From Methylovorus menthalis (GTDB taxonomy: Bacteria; Pseudomonadota; Gammaproteobacteria; Burkholderiales; Methylophilaceae), in the NCBI RefSeq assembly GCF_020523625.1, contig NZ_JAJAQH010000001.1, positions 322,930 through 386,929 on the forward strand: a DNA stretch of 64,000 nucleotides, read 5' to 3'. The notes below the pieces were generated by a model. It was not told where the DNA came from and did no database searches. It saw nothing but the letters and a program-made list of their open reading frames with translations. Shown piece by piece: positions 42,800 through 52,234 of the stretch (position 1 is the stretch's first letter; every line of letters starts with the position of its first letter). Position numbers and translations under genes: made by a program.

Positions 42800-44056
42800 C
42801 TAGCGGGAAAACCAGCGACTGGCATAGAGCGCCAGACCGCTGGCAACCCCGCCATGCATATTGCCCGTCACTAGCGGCATGTTATCGCCCATCACATTGC
42901 GTATCGCCTGCTGTATCACGGGTGATACAGCCGAGCCGCCGGTCAGGTAGGTTTTATCAATGCGCACGCCAGCCCCGGCACGCGCTTCTTCGATCACCTT
43001 GCGGATTTTTTCGGTGGCCTGGGTAATCGCCTGTTGCATCTGGTCACGGTTCATGCCGAGCTGCAACTCAGGCGCCACAAAATCCACATTGATATCGGTC
43101 TCAGCTGCATCTGTCAGGCGAATCTTGGCCTGCTCGGCGCTACGCACCAGACTGTGGGTCAGACGCTCGCGCCAGACCTTGTACAAGCGGCGGCGCGCTT
43201 CATCCGGCTCGCCATGTACCGGCATTTCAAACCGGTTGTAAAAGGCATGCTGGCTGGGAATGCTGTTGACGGAAATGGCATCAAACGCCTTGTGATGCAG
43301 TTCTCCATCTTTGCCGAAGTGCGGCATGATCTGGTGCCAGCCGATGTGAATATCAAGATCGGTGCCGCCGATGCGGGTACCGGCATACGACAACAGGTCA
43401 GCACTACGGTCCGCGCTCGCCCGGGCATGCGGCCCGACGCGCACCACGGAGCAATCCGTCGTGCCACCGCCCACATCCACCACCAGCAAGACCTCATCAT
43501 TGACCAGCCCGTTTTCGTAATCCAGCGCCGCGGCCAGTGGTTCATACATGAAGATCACATCCTGCAAACCCGCTGCCAGCGCGGCTTCGCGCATAATAGT
43601 GAGTGCCTGCTCATCGCCGCGTTCGCCGTATACCCCATGGTACCGAATGGGGCGGCCTATCACCGCCTGGTGCAAGGACATGCCACTCGCCGCCCGCGCC
43701 TGTTGCATCAGCCGCTCCAGCATGCGGCTGATGATCACGGTGAAAAATTCCAGCTGGTCGCGGCTGAGGTCGCTGCCCAGAAACACCTTGGGGGACTTCA
43801 CATACAGACCATCGGTGGGGCCTTCGGTATGCGCTTGAATGGCGGCACGGCCAAACAGCAAATCCCGGGCATCGCCCAGCTGCTGACGCAGCGTCATGCG
43901 CGCATCGTCTTCTTCATCCAGATGATCCGGGCGCTGGCGATAGACCGCCGATGGCAGATAAACACTCTCGCCTTCCAGCGGCAACAAGGTCACCACGCCA
44001 TTCTGCGCCACCCCCACCGAAGAGTTGGACGTCCCGTAATCGATCCCGCAATGCAT
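42800..44056 (-). CDS. YegD-like Hsp70/actin-fold protein
   Basis: From the ATG at 44056 the protein has 418 residues and starts MHCGIDYGTSNSSVGVAQNG, aligning with the start of E. coli YegD; an in-frame ATG at 44068 is the alternative and 44101 is less likely. The nucleotide-binding signatures VLLVVDVGGGTTDCSVVRVG and KTYLTGGSAVSPVIQ of the Hsp70 fold are intact. The C-terminal substrate-binding domain of DnaK is absent, as is normal for YegD. It is probably an ATP-binding chaperone-like protein; its clients are unknown. Confidence 0.92.
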   Translation of the reverse strand: MHCGIDYGTSNSSVGVAQNGVVTLLPLEGESVYLPSAVYRQRPDHLDEEDDARMTLRQQLGDARDLLFGRAAIQAHTEGPTDGLYVKSPKVFLGSDLSRDQLEFFTVIISRMLERLMQQARAASGMSLHQAVIGRPIRYHGVYGERGDEQALTIMREAALAAGLQDVIFMYEPLAAALDYENGLVNDEVLLVVDVGGGTTDCSVVRVGPHARASADRSADLLSYAGTRIGGTDLDIHIGWHQIMPHFGKDGELHHKAFDAISVNSIPSQHAFYNRFEMPVHGEPDEARRRLYKVWRERLTHSLVRSAEQAKIRLTDAAETDINVDFVAPELQLGMNRDQMQQAITQATEKIRKVIEEARAGAGVRIDKTYLTGGSAVSPVIQQAIRNVMGDNMPLVTGNMHGGVASGLALYASRWFSR

Positions 44057-44275
44057 GCGCGGCCCCATCTGACAAAAGAGCAGGATTCTACCATTTGTCA
44101 TGCCCCCAACGCTGGCTTACCCCATCACCTGACCTTGCCTGAGGTTGCCTGAACGAGAATATCCATAGCGCCATTCGGCCACGCTGGCAAGCAATCAATT
44201 TTTAAGGTGGATGCCCATGAAGCCACGGGATGAATAGGCGACTGAGGTAAAATGCCTTGTTTTTGAGTACGCACC

Positions 44276-45196
44276 ATGTGGTTCAAAAACCTGCAGATTT
44301 ATCGCATCTCCCAATGGAATACCCCAGTCGAAGCGCTGGAAGACCAACTGGCACGCCACGCCCTGCCAGACACTCCGACATCTGAAATGCAGCAAGCTGG
44401 CTGGATTGCACCAGCCGGTCCCGGCAAGCCATTTGTGCATGTGCAAGCTCAGCAAGTGCTGATTGCGCTGTGTGTGGAAAAGAAGATCCTGCCAACCAGC
44501 GTCATCAATCAATATGCCAAGGCACGCGCGCTGGAGCTGGAAGAACAGCAGGGCTATAAACCCGGGCGCAAACAGATGAAAGAGCTGAAGGAAGCGATTG
44601 CCGATGAGCTGCGGCCACGGGCGTTTTCATTGCGCCGCACCATTTATGCGTGGCTGGACCTTGCCAATGGCTGGTTTGTGGTGGATGCCGCCAGCGCCGC
44701 CCTGGCCGATACCTTGTTGGAGCAATTGCACAAGTCTGTCGATGGCTTTTCATTACGCTTGATCAAGACCAACCTTTCCCCCACCAGCGCCATGACAGGC
44801 TGGCTGGCGGGTCGTGAAGCGCCGCATGGTTTCAGCGTGGATCGGGATTGTGAATTGCGCGCGCTGGGCGATGACAAGGCCACTGTGCGTTATGTGCGGC
44901 ATGACCTCGAGGCCGAGGAAATCCGCAAGCACATCCAGGGTGGCAAGCAGGTGACTCGCCTGGCCATGACCTGGCGTGACCGCATCGCCTTTGTGTTGAA
45001 TGATGTGCTGCAGATCAAACGGCTGGAAGTATTGGATGTACTGAAAGAGGCGGCGGCCGATGTCGCTGCCGAAGAAATGTTCGACAGCGACTTTGTCATG
45101 ATGAGCGGTGAGCTGAGTCAGCTATTGCCCGAGTTATTGTCAGCCCTGGGCAGTGAAGTCGACACAACACCCAAACCTCAGGCTACTGCTGCCTGA
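44276..45196 (+). CDS. rdgC: Recombination-associated protein RdgC
   Basis: 306 residues (E. coli RdgC has 303) starting MWFKNLQIYRISQ and containing the family patterns FRHALPD-like loop (ARHALPDTPTSEMQQAGWI) and LLIALCVEKK-like helix. RdgC forms a ring dimer on DNA that restrains RecA. The C-terminus ends in an acidic, flexible tail. It ends 4 bp before the convergent transglutaminase-like gene. Assignment rests on overall similarity and length. Confidence 0.93.
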   Translation: MWFKNLQIYRISQWNTPVEALEDQLARHALPDTPTSEMQQAGWIAPAGPGKPFVHVQAQQVLIALCVEKKILPTSVINQYAKARALELEEQQGYKPGRKQMKELKEAIADELRPRAFSLRRTIYAWLDLANGWFVVDAASAALADTLLEQLHKSVDGFSLRLIKTNLSPTSAMTGWLAGREAPHGFSVDRDCELRALGDDKATVRYVRHDLEAEEIRKHIQGGKQVTRLAMTWRDRIAFVLNDVLQIKRLEVLDVLKEAAADVAAEEMFDSDFVMMSGELSQLLPELLSALGSEVDTTPKPQATAA

Positions 45197-45200
45197 GCGA

Positions 45201-46064
45201 TCAAGCGTCTGTAGAAACCGCCTGATCGCTGTGTTGAGGCAGCACGATGCCGGACGCCACGTCCTGCAATGCCTCAATCTCGATCAGCGGCGCCCAGGAA
45301 TTAATCGCGCCGAACACCGTGGCAAAGGATACATCGGCGGCATCGCGGCCCGTGCCCAGCCGTATTAATCCGAGGCGCGGCGAGATGCCGGTGGGCTCAA
45401 ACACATACCAGCGATCGCCCAGATACACTTCAACGTATGCATGAAAGTCATGCGGACCACTGGCCGGGTCCGAGCCGTAGTCCACGCCAGTCACAAAGCG
45501 AGCCGGCATATTCAGGGCGCGGCACAAGGCAATCATCGCATGCGAAAAGTCACGGCATACACCGGCTTTCTGCTCGATGACGTCGGTCGCCGCACTCATG
45601 CTGTTGGTGCTCCCCGGCAAATAGGCGAGGTTGCCATGCACCCAGTCGCACACCGCCTTCACGCGCGCATAACCGCGGGGCAGATGACCAAACTGCTGGT
45701 TGGCAAATGCTTGCAGCAGATCAGACTGGCAATAGCGGCTGGGGTAAAGATAGCGCAGGTATTTGATGGGGATATCGGTGATCGCCACTTCTTCCAGCGT
45801 GTCGGGCGTCTCCAGCTGATGATCAACCTCTACTGTCGCCGAGTAATGCACTTCCAGCGGACCGGCCTCAGCCTGACAACGCACATAGCGCGTGCCATAG
45901 AAGGTGTCTTCATATATTTCATATTGAAGGGGCTGGCTGAACTGCAGACGTTCGTTAATGACGGACTGGTTAGCCGTCTGAGCCGCATGCAAATTGAGGA
46001 TGAAGTCGGCGCGAGGATCCAGCACTTCATACTTGAGGCTGATGGCCAATTGCATTTTGATCAT
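45201..46064 (-). CDS. Transglutaminase-like cysteine protease fold protein
   Basis: 287 residues. An N-terminal bacterial transglutaminase-associated domain is followed by a transglutaminase core with the Cys motif AGVCRDFSHAMIALCRALNM and the His motif HDFHAYVEVYLGDRW. The third catalytic position reads VFEPTG, a Glu where most relatives show Asp, so the triad may be altered. Such proteins are often peptidases rather than cross-linkers. No signal peptide is seen. Starts at 46064 or 46055 are possible. Confidence 0.88.
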   Translation of the reverse strand: MIKMQLAISLKYEVLDPRADFILNLHAAQTANQSVINERLQFSQPLQYEIYEDTFYGTRYVRCQAEAGPLEVHYSATVEVDHQLETPDTLEEVAITDIPIKYLRYLYPSRYCQSDLLQAFANQQFGHLPRGYARVKAVCDWVHGNLAYLPGSTNSMSAATDVIEQKAGVCRDFSHAMIALCRALNMPARFVTGVDYGSDPASGPHDFHAYVEVYLGDRWYVFEPTGISPRLGLIRLGTGRDAADVSFATVFGAINSWAPLIEIEALQDVASGIVLPQHSDQAVSTDA

Positions 46065-46188
46065 GATGGTATCTTGAGGTAGGGATACCCCATGATACGT
46101 TAGTACTTACTTAGCAGGCATCGGCATTTCGCCTATAAGCTTATCCGTGCCATCCTACAAGACGGGCAAGCGAAACGCGGGGGCAGGG

Positions 46189-46380
46189 TCAGGCGGTGGT
46201 ATTGATATTCTGGCCGAGATGATCTGGCAAGTTTTGTATTTTAGGCAGGGCTTCTATCATGCCCGCAGCGGCTGTCGCCTGCGCGTCCAGCGCCTTTTTC
46301 AGCACTTCCATGCTAACGGCTTGCCCGGCTTTGGTCTCTGCCATGCTGGCGGCTACGGTGGCACTGGTCACAGAATCCAT
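46189..46380 (-). CDS. YjfB family putative motility protein
   Basis: 63 residues, MDSVTSATVAASMAETKAGQ, then VSMEVLKKALDAQATAAAGM and a C-terminus ending LGQNINTTA. This short helical pattern matches the YjfB family, which is annotated as a putative motility protein and found in flagellated bacteria. It stands alone, preceded by AGGAGAAT just before the ATG. It is the only hint of flagella-linked function outside the che cluster. The molecular role is unknown. Confidence 0.8.
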   Translation of the reverse strand: MDSVTSATVAASMAETKAGQAVSMEVLKKALDAQATAAAGMIEALPKIQNLPDHLGQNINTTA

Positions 46381-46594
46381 ACAATTCTCCTCATCTACAC
46401 CACTGTATCGGCAGACTTTAGAATTACTTTAGGGCCTTCACAAAAAAACTTGCTCAAGCCCGGCAAAACTTGTGTATCCCATGGCGGTCTGTTCTGATTG
46501 AATGCGCGATTCTGCTAGACTCAGCAAAGTCGCAGGTCCAGCCCACGCGGCATTCCCCGTCATCGGGGCCAACTCTCCATTTACACGCAAGGTC

Positions 46595-48163
46595 ATGATG
46601 CTGTCTTTCGATAATCGCCTGCTAAACGAACTCCCCGGTGACCCGATACAGGGTGCCCAGCTGCGCCAGGTCCAGGGTGCACTCTGGTCGCGGGTGGCTG
46701 CAACGCCCGTCAGCGCTCCGCGCCTGGTGGCATGGTCACCTGAAATGGCCGCCACACTTGGGCTTACAGCGGCTGATATGCAATCGGACGCCATGCTGCA
46801 AGCGCTGTCTGGCAATGGCCTGTTGCCCGGCATGCAGCATTACGCCACCTGTTATGGCGGCCATCAGTTCGGCAACTGGGCCGGCCAGCTGGGCGATGGG
46901 CGCGCCATTTTTCTGGGGGAGACCGTGAGCGCGGCTGGCGAACGCTGGGAGCTGCAACTCAAGGGAGCAGGCGCCACGCCATATTCCCGTCGCGCAGATG
47001 GCCGGGCAGTGTTGCGCTCGTCATTACGCGAATTTTTATGCAGTGAAGCCATGTTTCATCTAGGCATCCCCACCACACGGGCACTGAGCCTGGTGACGAC
47101 AGGCGATACCGTGATTCGCGACATGTTTTACGATGGCCACCCGGAGCGCGAGCCAGGTGCCATCGTCTGCCGCGTTGCGCCATCGTTCATCCGGTTTGGG
47201 CATTTTGAGCTGCCCGCTTCGCGCGGCGATATTGATCTGCTGCGACGCCTCACGGAATTCACCATGCAACGCGACTTTGCCGACATGGCGTTCCCCGGCG
47301 ACATGCCCCTGCACGAGCGCGTGCCCATCTGGTTTGGCGAGATCTGTCGCCGCACGGCCCTGTTGATGGCGGAGTGGATGCGCGTGGGGTTTGTACATGG
47401 CGTCATGAATACGGACAACATGTCCATCCTCGGGCTCACCATTGATTACGGCCCCTATGGCTGGATAGACAATTTTGATCCCGGCTGGACTCCCAATACC
47501 ACCGACGCCTCCGGCCGCCGCTACTGCTTTGGCCGCCAACCTGATATCGCGCGCTGGAACCTGGAACGGCTGGCAGAAGCGCTGGCGCTTTTGTTGCCCG
47601 AGCCTGCGCCGCTTGTCGAAAGCCTGGGCATATTTGACAGCACCTATGGTCAGGCCTGGAGTCAGGGTCTGGCCGCCAAATTCGGGCTGAGCGACTGGCA
47701 GGATGACGATGCCGCCTTGATGAGCGAGATTTTTGAATTGATGACACGGGCGGAAGTCGACATGACCATGTTCTTTCGTCTGCTGGGCGACATGGATATG
47801 CAATCCCCCAATGCAGAAGCGCTACGCGCAGCGTTTTATCGCGAGGAGTTGTGGCAGGATTTCCACCTGCCCCTGTACTCCTGGCTGCAACGCTATGGCG
47901 AGCGGCTCAAGCACGACAACCTGCCGCAGACGGCGCGACGGACCGCCATGCACAAGGTGAACCCACGCTTTGTGCTGCGTAATTATCTGGCGCAGCAGGC
48001 CATAGACCAGGCCACCGAGGGCGACACCACTATTCTGCAGCAATTGTTCAGCGCCATGCGGCAGCCTTACGATGACCTTCCGCAACATGCGCCTCTTTAT
48101 GCATTACGGCCGGATTGGGCGCGGCAGAAAGCAGGCTGCTCCATGCTCTCTTGCAGTTCATAA
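46595..48163 (+). CDS. selO: SelO family protein adenylyltransferase (YdiU)
   Basis: 522 residues from the ATG at 46595 (or 46598); the open frame continues to 46502 but that part is unlike SelO. The family motifs GGHQFGNWAGQLGDGRAI, LKGAGATPYSRRADGRAVLR, MNTDNMSILGLTIDYGPYGW and the C-terminal SCSS are present. In eukaryotic SelO a selenocysteine occupies the Cys position near the end. SelO transfers AMP from ATP to protein Ser, Thr or Tyr residues and responds to oxidative stress. It is somewhat longer than E. coli YdiU (478 residues). A single-gene unit convergent with the Sel1-repeat gene. Confidence 0.95.
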   Translation: MMLSFDNRLLNELPGDPIQGAQLRQVQGALWSRVAATPVSAPRLVAWSPEMAATLGLTAADMQSDAMLQALSGNGLLPGMQHYATCYGGHQFGNWAGQLGDGRAIFLGETVSAAGERWELQLKGAGATPYSRRADGRAVLRSSLREFLCSEAMFHLGIPTTRALSLVTTGDTVIRDMFYDGHPEREPGAIVCRVAPSFIRFGHFELPASRGDIDLLRRLTEFTMQRDFADMAFPGDMPLHERVPIWFGEICRRTALLMAEWMRVGFVHGVMNTDNMSILGLTIDYGPYGWIDNFDPGWTPNTTDASGRRYCFGRQPDIARWNLERLAEALALLLPEPAPLVESLGIFDSTYGQAWSQGLAAKFGLSDWQDDDAALMSEIFELMTRAEVDMTMFFRLLGDMDMQSPNAEALRAAFYREELWQDFHLPLYSWLQRYGERLKHDNLPQTARRTAMHKVNPRFVLRNYLAQQAIDQATEGDTTILQQLFSAMRQPYDDLPQHAPLYALRPDWARQKAGCSMLSCSS

Positions 48164-48177
48164 ATCGCCCGCCCACA

Positions 48178-48260
48178 TCCACATTTTCTGTGGATAACTA
48201 TGTGGGCTCGCTGCGGAAGGTGACGCCAAGTGCATGATGCAATAGCGAAGCCTCGCTATT
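48178..48260. terminator. Two hairpins between the convergent selO and Sel1-repeat genes
   Basis: One hairpin is ATCCACA/TGTGGAT (48177-48195) with a 5-base loop; the other is AATAGCGA/TCGCTATT (48241-48260) with a 4-base loop. Neither has a following T-run on either strand, so they are weak or factor-assisted terminators at best. Confidence 0.4.
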
Positions 48261-48278
48261 GGTCACAATTGTGTCATC

Positions 48279-49010
48279 TCAGGCCAGCTTGCAGCTGCGG
48301 TAATGCTGGGCTTGGCAACTTTGCGCCAGGGCTTTGGCTTCCGCCAGCTGTTCCGGTGTCATCTTGGCTTCGAGATACATGAGTATTTTTTTGCGCTTGG
48401 CACTGCGCCCATGGGCATCCTGCGGATTTTCGGCCGCGAGCCAGATCCACATATAACCATTCACCATACTGGCTGGCACGCCTTCGCCTTCCAGATACAT
48501 ATTGCCGAGATTGAACTGGGCGTCACTATCCCCTTGCTCCGCTGCCAGGCCAAACCATTTCAGGGCTTCGGGAATATCCTGCGGCACCACATCACCACGC
48601 AAGTAAACAATGCCCAGATTAAGCTGCGATCGCACATGGCCTTGCTCCGCGGCCTTGCGATACCACTTGATTGCCTCGTCGTAATCCATGGGAACCCCGC
48701 CATCTCGACTAAAGTAAATCACCCCCAATGCATATTGCGCCTCCGGAAAACCCTGGTCAGCAGACAGACGGTACCACTTCACCGACTCTTGAGGATTTTC
48801 TGGAACACCGTCACCCCGGGCATACATCAGCCCAAGGTTGTACTGGGCTTTGGCATCCCCTGCAGCCGCCAACTCGCGGTATATAGCCGCTGCCTGCCCA
48901 AACTTGCCGGCATCCACGGCCACCTTGGCGTCATCCAGACTTGCCGCAATAGCCGTGACGGACAATAGCAAGGCCACACATACGATATATCCCAATAAAC
49001 GTTTCACCAT
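48279..49010 (-). CDS. Exported Sel1-repeat protein
   Basis: About 243 residues. A signal peptide (LLGYIVCVALLLSVTAIAA) precedes four Sel1-type TPR repeats, for example AQYNLGLMYARGDGVPENPQ and AQFNLGNMYLEGEGVPASMV. The repeats form a helical scaffold for protein binding, probably in the periplasm. AGGAGG lies very close before the ATG at 49010, so the following GTG (49007) may be used instead. The partner is unknown, and the neighbours give no clue. Confidence 0.88.
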   Translation of the reverse strand: MVKRLLGYIVCVALLLSVTAIAASLDDAKVAVDAGKFGQAAAIYRELAAAGDAKAQYNLGLMYARGDGVPENPQESVKWYRLSADQGFPEAQYALGVIYFSRDGGVPMDYDEAIKWYRKAAEQGHVRSQLNLGIVYLRGDVVPQDIPEALKWFGLAAEQGDSDAQFNLGNMYLEGEGVPASMVNGYMWIWLAAENPQDAHGRSAKRKKILMYLEAKMTPEQLAEAKALAQSCQAQHYRSCKLA

Positions 49011-49298
49011 CGCCTCCTGGCCGGTCAAAAATCAATCAAGCCGCGCGTTTACAAACCTTTATGGCTTGATGCCCAGCCTACTATACAGCTCTGTATGGGC
49101 AAGCAATCGCAATGGATAGTTCCACCACTGCAAGACGCTCGGCCATTCCACTACGGCATAACCCCGTGCAAGCCGCGCCAGCGCTTAAGTAGGCGCAATC
49201 ATCGCTTTTAATGGATAATCTCTGCTGTGCCTGTTTGCACAATTTTCCCGCAACAACGCCTTTGACCCAGGAACCCTGTTCCCGAAAGCCACCGCGAC

Positions 49299-50615
49299 AT
49301 GCTGACCGATGTATTACTGATTATTTTTGCCGGATTGCTGGTGTTGCTAAACGGATTTTTCGTGGCTGCAGAGTTCGGCCTCGTCAAACTACGGGCAACC
49401 CGCGTGCGTGCCATGGCCAAGACCTATGGCTGGCGCGGCCGCATTCTCACCCGCGTACACAGCCAGCTCGACGCCTACCTCTCAGCGTGTCAGCTCGGCA
49501 TCACTCTGGCCTCGCTGGGCCTGGGCTGGGTAGGCGAACCGGCGTTTGCCGAGCTGCTTACCCCCCTGTTACATGCCGCAGGCATTGATAGCCCGCGCAT
49601 TGTGCATCTGGTGGCATTCTCGCTGGCATTCTTCATTATTTCGTTCCTGCATATCGTGGTGGGCGAACTGGTACCAAAATCGCTTGCCATTCGCTCTGCC
49701 GAAAAAGTCGGGCTGTGGACCGCACCCGCGCTGTATGGGTTTTACTGGGTCATGTATCCCGCGATCTGGATACTTAACCACAGTGCCAATCTGGTATTGG
49801 GGGTGCTGGGGCTAAAAAGTGCGACATCCCACGACTCGCATTATTCGGCGGATGAGCTCAAGGTCATCCTGCGCAGCTCGCGCGCTGACGACAAATTCAG
49901 CCGTAGCGAGTGGCGCGTGCTGGCACAGGCCATCGACTTCCGCGAGCTGGATGTGGCCGATGTGATGCGCCCGTTCCACGAGGCAGTGGTATTGCATGAA
50001 GGCGACAGCCTGGAAGCCAATCTGCAAAAAATCGTGCAGCAGCGTTACAGCCGCTACCCCTATATGGAAACCTCGGGCGAAGTCATCGGCATCATCCACC
50101 TGAAAGACCTGTTTGTCGCCCAGCACAAAGGCCGTCTGGAAGATATTGAAGATCTGGTACGGCCGATTGCCATGGTCTCGCCTGATCTACCTGCGACTGA
50201 GCTTTTCAGGCGCTTTCAGCAGGGCGCGCCCCACTTTACCGTGGTGGGTTATGAGGGCAGCCCGCCGGTCGGGTTTGTCACGCTGGACAACCTGCTGAGC
50301 GCGCTGGTCGGCGAGATACGCGATGAATTCAGGCAATCGCTCAGCGAATGGACCAAGCTTGATGATGGCTCGCTACTGGGCAAGGCCAGCCTGCCCATTC
50401 CAACCTTGGAGCGCACACTGGGGATTGATATAGACTCCAACGCGGCGGATAGTGTCGGCGGACTGATTCTGTGGAAACTGGGCGACTTGCCGGAAGAAGG
50501 GCAAAAGATCGAATTCGAGCAATTCAGCATCGTCGTCAAGAAAATGGTGGGCCCACGCATCTTGCTGGTGCGGGTGTATCCAAAGTTCGACGATGAGATG
50601 GGGCTGGGAGGCTAG
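49299..50615 (+). CDS. Hemolysin C/CorC-type membrane protein (CNNM plus CBS domains)
   Basis: 438 residues. Residues 1-190 form the DUF21/CNNM membrane domain (MLTDVLLIIFAGLLVLLNGF; FFVAAEFGLVKLRATRVRAM). A CBS pair covers about 205-330 (DVADVMRPFHEAVVLHEGDS), and a CorC_HlyC domain follows (about 350-430). Members of this family transport or sense magnesium or cobalt; the name haemolysin is historical. It is preceded by a 288-bp gap and followed by a bidirectional terminator shared with cspA. Confidence 0.94.
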   Translation: MLTDVLLIIFAGLLVLLNGFFVAAEFGLVKLRATRVRAMAKTYGWRGRILTRVHSQLDAYLSACQLGITLASLGLGWVGEPAFAELLTPLLHAAGIDSPRIVHLVAFSLAFFIISFLHIVVGELVPKSLAIRSAEKVGLWTAPALYGFYWVMYPAIWILNHSANLVLGVLGLKSATSHDSHYSADELKVILRSSRADDKFSRSEWRVLAQAIDFRELDVADVMRPFHEAVVLHEGDSLEANLQKIVQQRYSRYPYMETSGEVIGIIHLKDLFVAQHKGRLEDIEDLVRPIAMVSPDLPATELFRRFQQGAPHFTVVGYEGSPPVGFVTLDNLLSALVGEIRDEFRQSLSEWTKLDDGSLLGKASLPIPTLERTLGIDIDSNAADSVGGLILWKLGDLPEEGQKIEFEQFSIVVKKMVGPRILLVRVYPKFDDEMGLGG

Positions 50616-50662
50616 AAAGCCGGATGCAAAACACGTTGGGGAATCAATAACAACAGGCAATA

Positions 50663-50689
50663 AAAAACGGAGCACTAGGCTCCGTTTTT
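50663..50689. terminator. Bidirectional rho-independent terminator between hlyC-like and cspA genes
   Basis: AAAAACGGAGC at 50663-50673 and GCTCCGTTTTT at 50679-50689 form an 11-bp stem with a 5-base loop. The A-run and T-run at the ends make it work on both strands, as expected between two convergent genes. Confidence 0.9.
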
Positions 50690-50710
50690 CACATCAAACC
50701 TAATACAGGA

Positions 50711-50914
50711 TTAGGCTTTTTGAATGTTCGATGCTTGCTTGCCTTTAGGGCCATCGATGACTTCGAAAGAAACGCGGTCGTTGTCTTTCAGGCTCTTGTA
50801 GCCAGTGTCGGAAATTGCCGAATAGTGCGCGAACAGATCGCTGCCACCGTCATCGGGAGTAATAAAGCCGAAGCCTTTAGAATCATTGAACCACTTAACA
50901 ATACCTGTTGCCAT
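50711..50914 (-). CDS. Cold-shock-domain protein of the CspA family
   Basis: 67 residues with [20 protein letters not shown] (RNP1 motif KGFGFI) and [10 protein letters not shown] (RNP2-like). It is a five-stranded OB-fold that binds single-stranded RNA and DNA. A 169-bp leader separates it from infA upstream; cspA-type leaders are often structured and temperature-responsive, but I could not show a known thermosensor here. The neighbouring terminator ends its transcript. Confidence 0.96.
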   Translation of the reverse strand: MATGIVKWFNDSKGFGFITPDDGGSDLFAHYSAISDTGYKSLKDNDRVSFEVIDGPKGKQASNIQKA

Positions 50915-51083
50915 TTTGATACTTTCTAACTAAAAGGGAGGCTCCCCGAAAGTTTGAATAAAAACCATATAAAACAAATTATTAATTCTTAATTACAAAC
51001 GCCTGAAAAAGGTTTTACGCAGTAATCAGCACCCTGTCAACCAATATTTAAATATATTTGCGTGGGCGCGAATCAAAAACAGC

Positions 51084-51341
51084 TTAATAAGTACGGCGAC
51101 GCGGCACGAATGCACCACGGTTTTCAATGTGACGGAAGGTGATACGACCCTTGCTGACGTCATAAGGCGACAGCTCCAGCGTCACCTTGTCACCCGCCAG
51201 AATGCGGATGTTGTTCTTGCGCATCTTGCCTGCAGTATAAGCCACCAGTTTGTGACCATTTTCCAGGGTGACCAGAAAACGGGAATCCGGCAGGATTTCG
51301 GCAACTACGCCGCTCATTTCGATTAGTTCTTCTTTTGCCAT
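51084..51341 (-). CDS. infA: Translation initiation factor IF-1, long form
   Basis: 85 residues, longer than the usual 72. [20 protein letters not shown] is followed by the S1/OB-fold core ([20 protein letters not shown], then [12 protein letters not shown]) and a basic tail FVPRRRTY. Betaproteobacteria often carry two infA genes, one long and one near the ribosomal protein operon; this appears to be the former. IF-1 helps IF-2 and IF-3 place initiator tRNA on the 30S subunit. It lies just upstream of cspA on the same strand, so cold-shock co-expression is plausible. Confidence 0.95.
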   Translation of the reverse strand: MAKEELIEMSGVVAEILPDSRFLVTLENGHKLVAYTAGKMRKNNIRILAGDKVTLELSPYDVSKGRITFRHIENRGAFVPRRRTY

Positions 51342-51665
51342 CGCTGACCCATCCTTTTAGTAAATTAAAGTTCGTGTTGTGAAAATGTTGTCGACCGATA
51401 CAACATTCGGGACAAACACGCGAGGCAAGAAAGCGAAGACATGTGCATCAGAAAATGGCAACGCACAAGGAAGACTATTTTTTACCAAGTGCAGCACTAT
51501 GCGCCAAGTTGACTACTTAAGCAATGAAAAAAGCCATGACAGCTTAAATAATCAGCAGCTTAGCCGCATAAATCCTATATCCCCATGGGGTTTACAGCCA
51601 GCTTGCGCTAGAATGGCGACTGGATTATTTGCCGGACTGATTTCCGGTGCTCACGTGAATAATTG
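51342..51665. other. Divergent control region between infA and a small membrane gene
   Basis: This 324-bp stretch holds AATGTTGT (51384-51391) and ACAACATT (51400-51407), an 8-bp inverted repeat with an 8-base spacer just upstream of infA, which could be a binding site or leader hairpin. No other gene, RNA or terminator is evident. The stretch closest to 51665 should hold the promoter of the plus-strand gene. Confidence 0.45.
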
Positions 51666-52070
51666 ATGCCTGCCATGAGAAAAGAAACCTTTATATTCCT
51701 GTCCAGTTCGGCCGTAGTCTTGATTATCATCGGCATCATGCTGGAGCTGGGTGTTGCACAGCAGCGCGCTTCCATTATCACTACCCGCTATGCTCATTGC
51801 GAAGAAGCCCCCTCCCTCCCTGGCAAGCCATCGAGCGACGGCTGCCAGCTTGAGGTGAAGGACTACACCAAGAATGGCGACCTGCTGGTTTTTCTGGACA
51901 AGGACAACAAGCAGGGCATGCTGCCCATTAGTGCCGTTAAATCCATTGTGGCGCAAGCTGCACCACCATTTAGCATATTCCGCAACATCTACCTGCTGAT
52001 TGGTGTGCTGCTGCTGCCACTCAGCATCGTGTTATACCGCTTGAGCAAATACGGGAAGCCCACCGTCTGA
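51666..52070 (+). CDS. Membrane protein with two helices, unknown function
   Basis: About 134 residues, MPAMRKETFIFLSSSAVVLI, with one membrane helix at the N-terminus and one near residues 100-125 (IFRNIYLLIGVLLLPLSIVL). Between them lies a polar domain of about 70 residues with two cysteines (AHCEEAPSLPGKPSSDGCQL), probably in the periplasm. Starts at 51666 or 51675 are both possible; neither has a strong ribosome site. No family is recognised. Confidence 0.6.
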   Translation: MPAMRKETFIFLSSSAVVLIIIGIMLELGVAQQRASIITTRYAHCEEAPSLPGKPSSDGCQLEVKDYTKNGDLLVFLDKDNKQGMLPISAVKSIVAQAAPPFSIFRNIYLLIGVLLLPLSIVLYRLSKYGKPTV

Positions 52071-52234
52071 TAGTCTGCAATCGCAGGATAGGCGCCATTT
52101 CATGGCACCTCAAGCTCCCTTTGTCACCCTACTGAAAAACATCTTTAACCTGACTGTCACCAATCTGGCACAAAGTCTGCTTATTATTGAAGTGTCATCC
52201 ATGTTTAAGCAATGTCAGTTAGGAAGGAGTGATC

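Noticed and set aside
46502-46594. N-terminal extension of SelO
   Set aside because: The residues do not match SelO and the ATG pair at 46595/46598 fits the family start.
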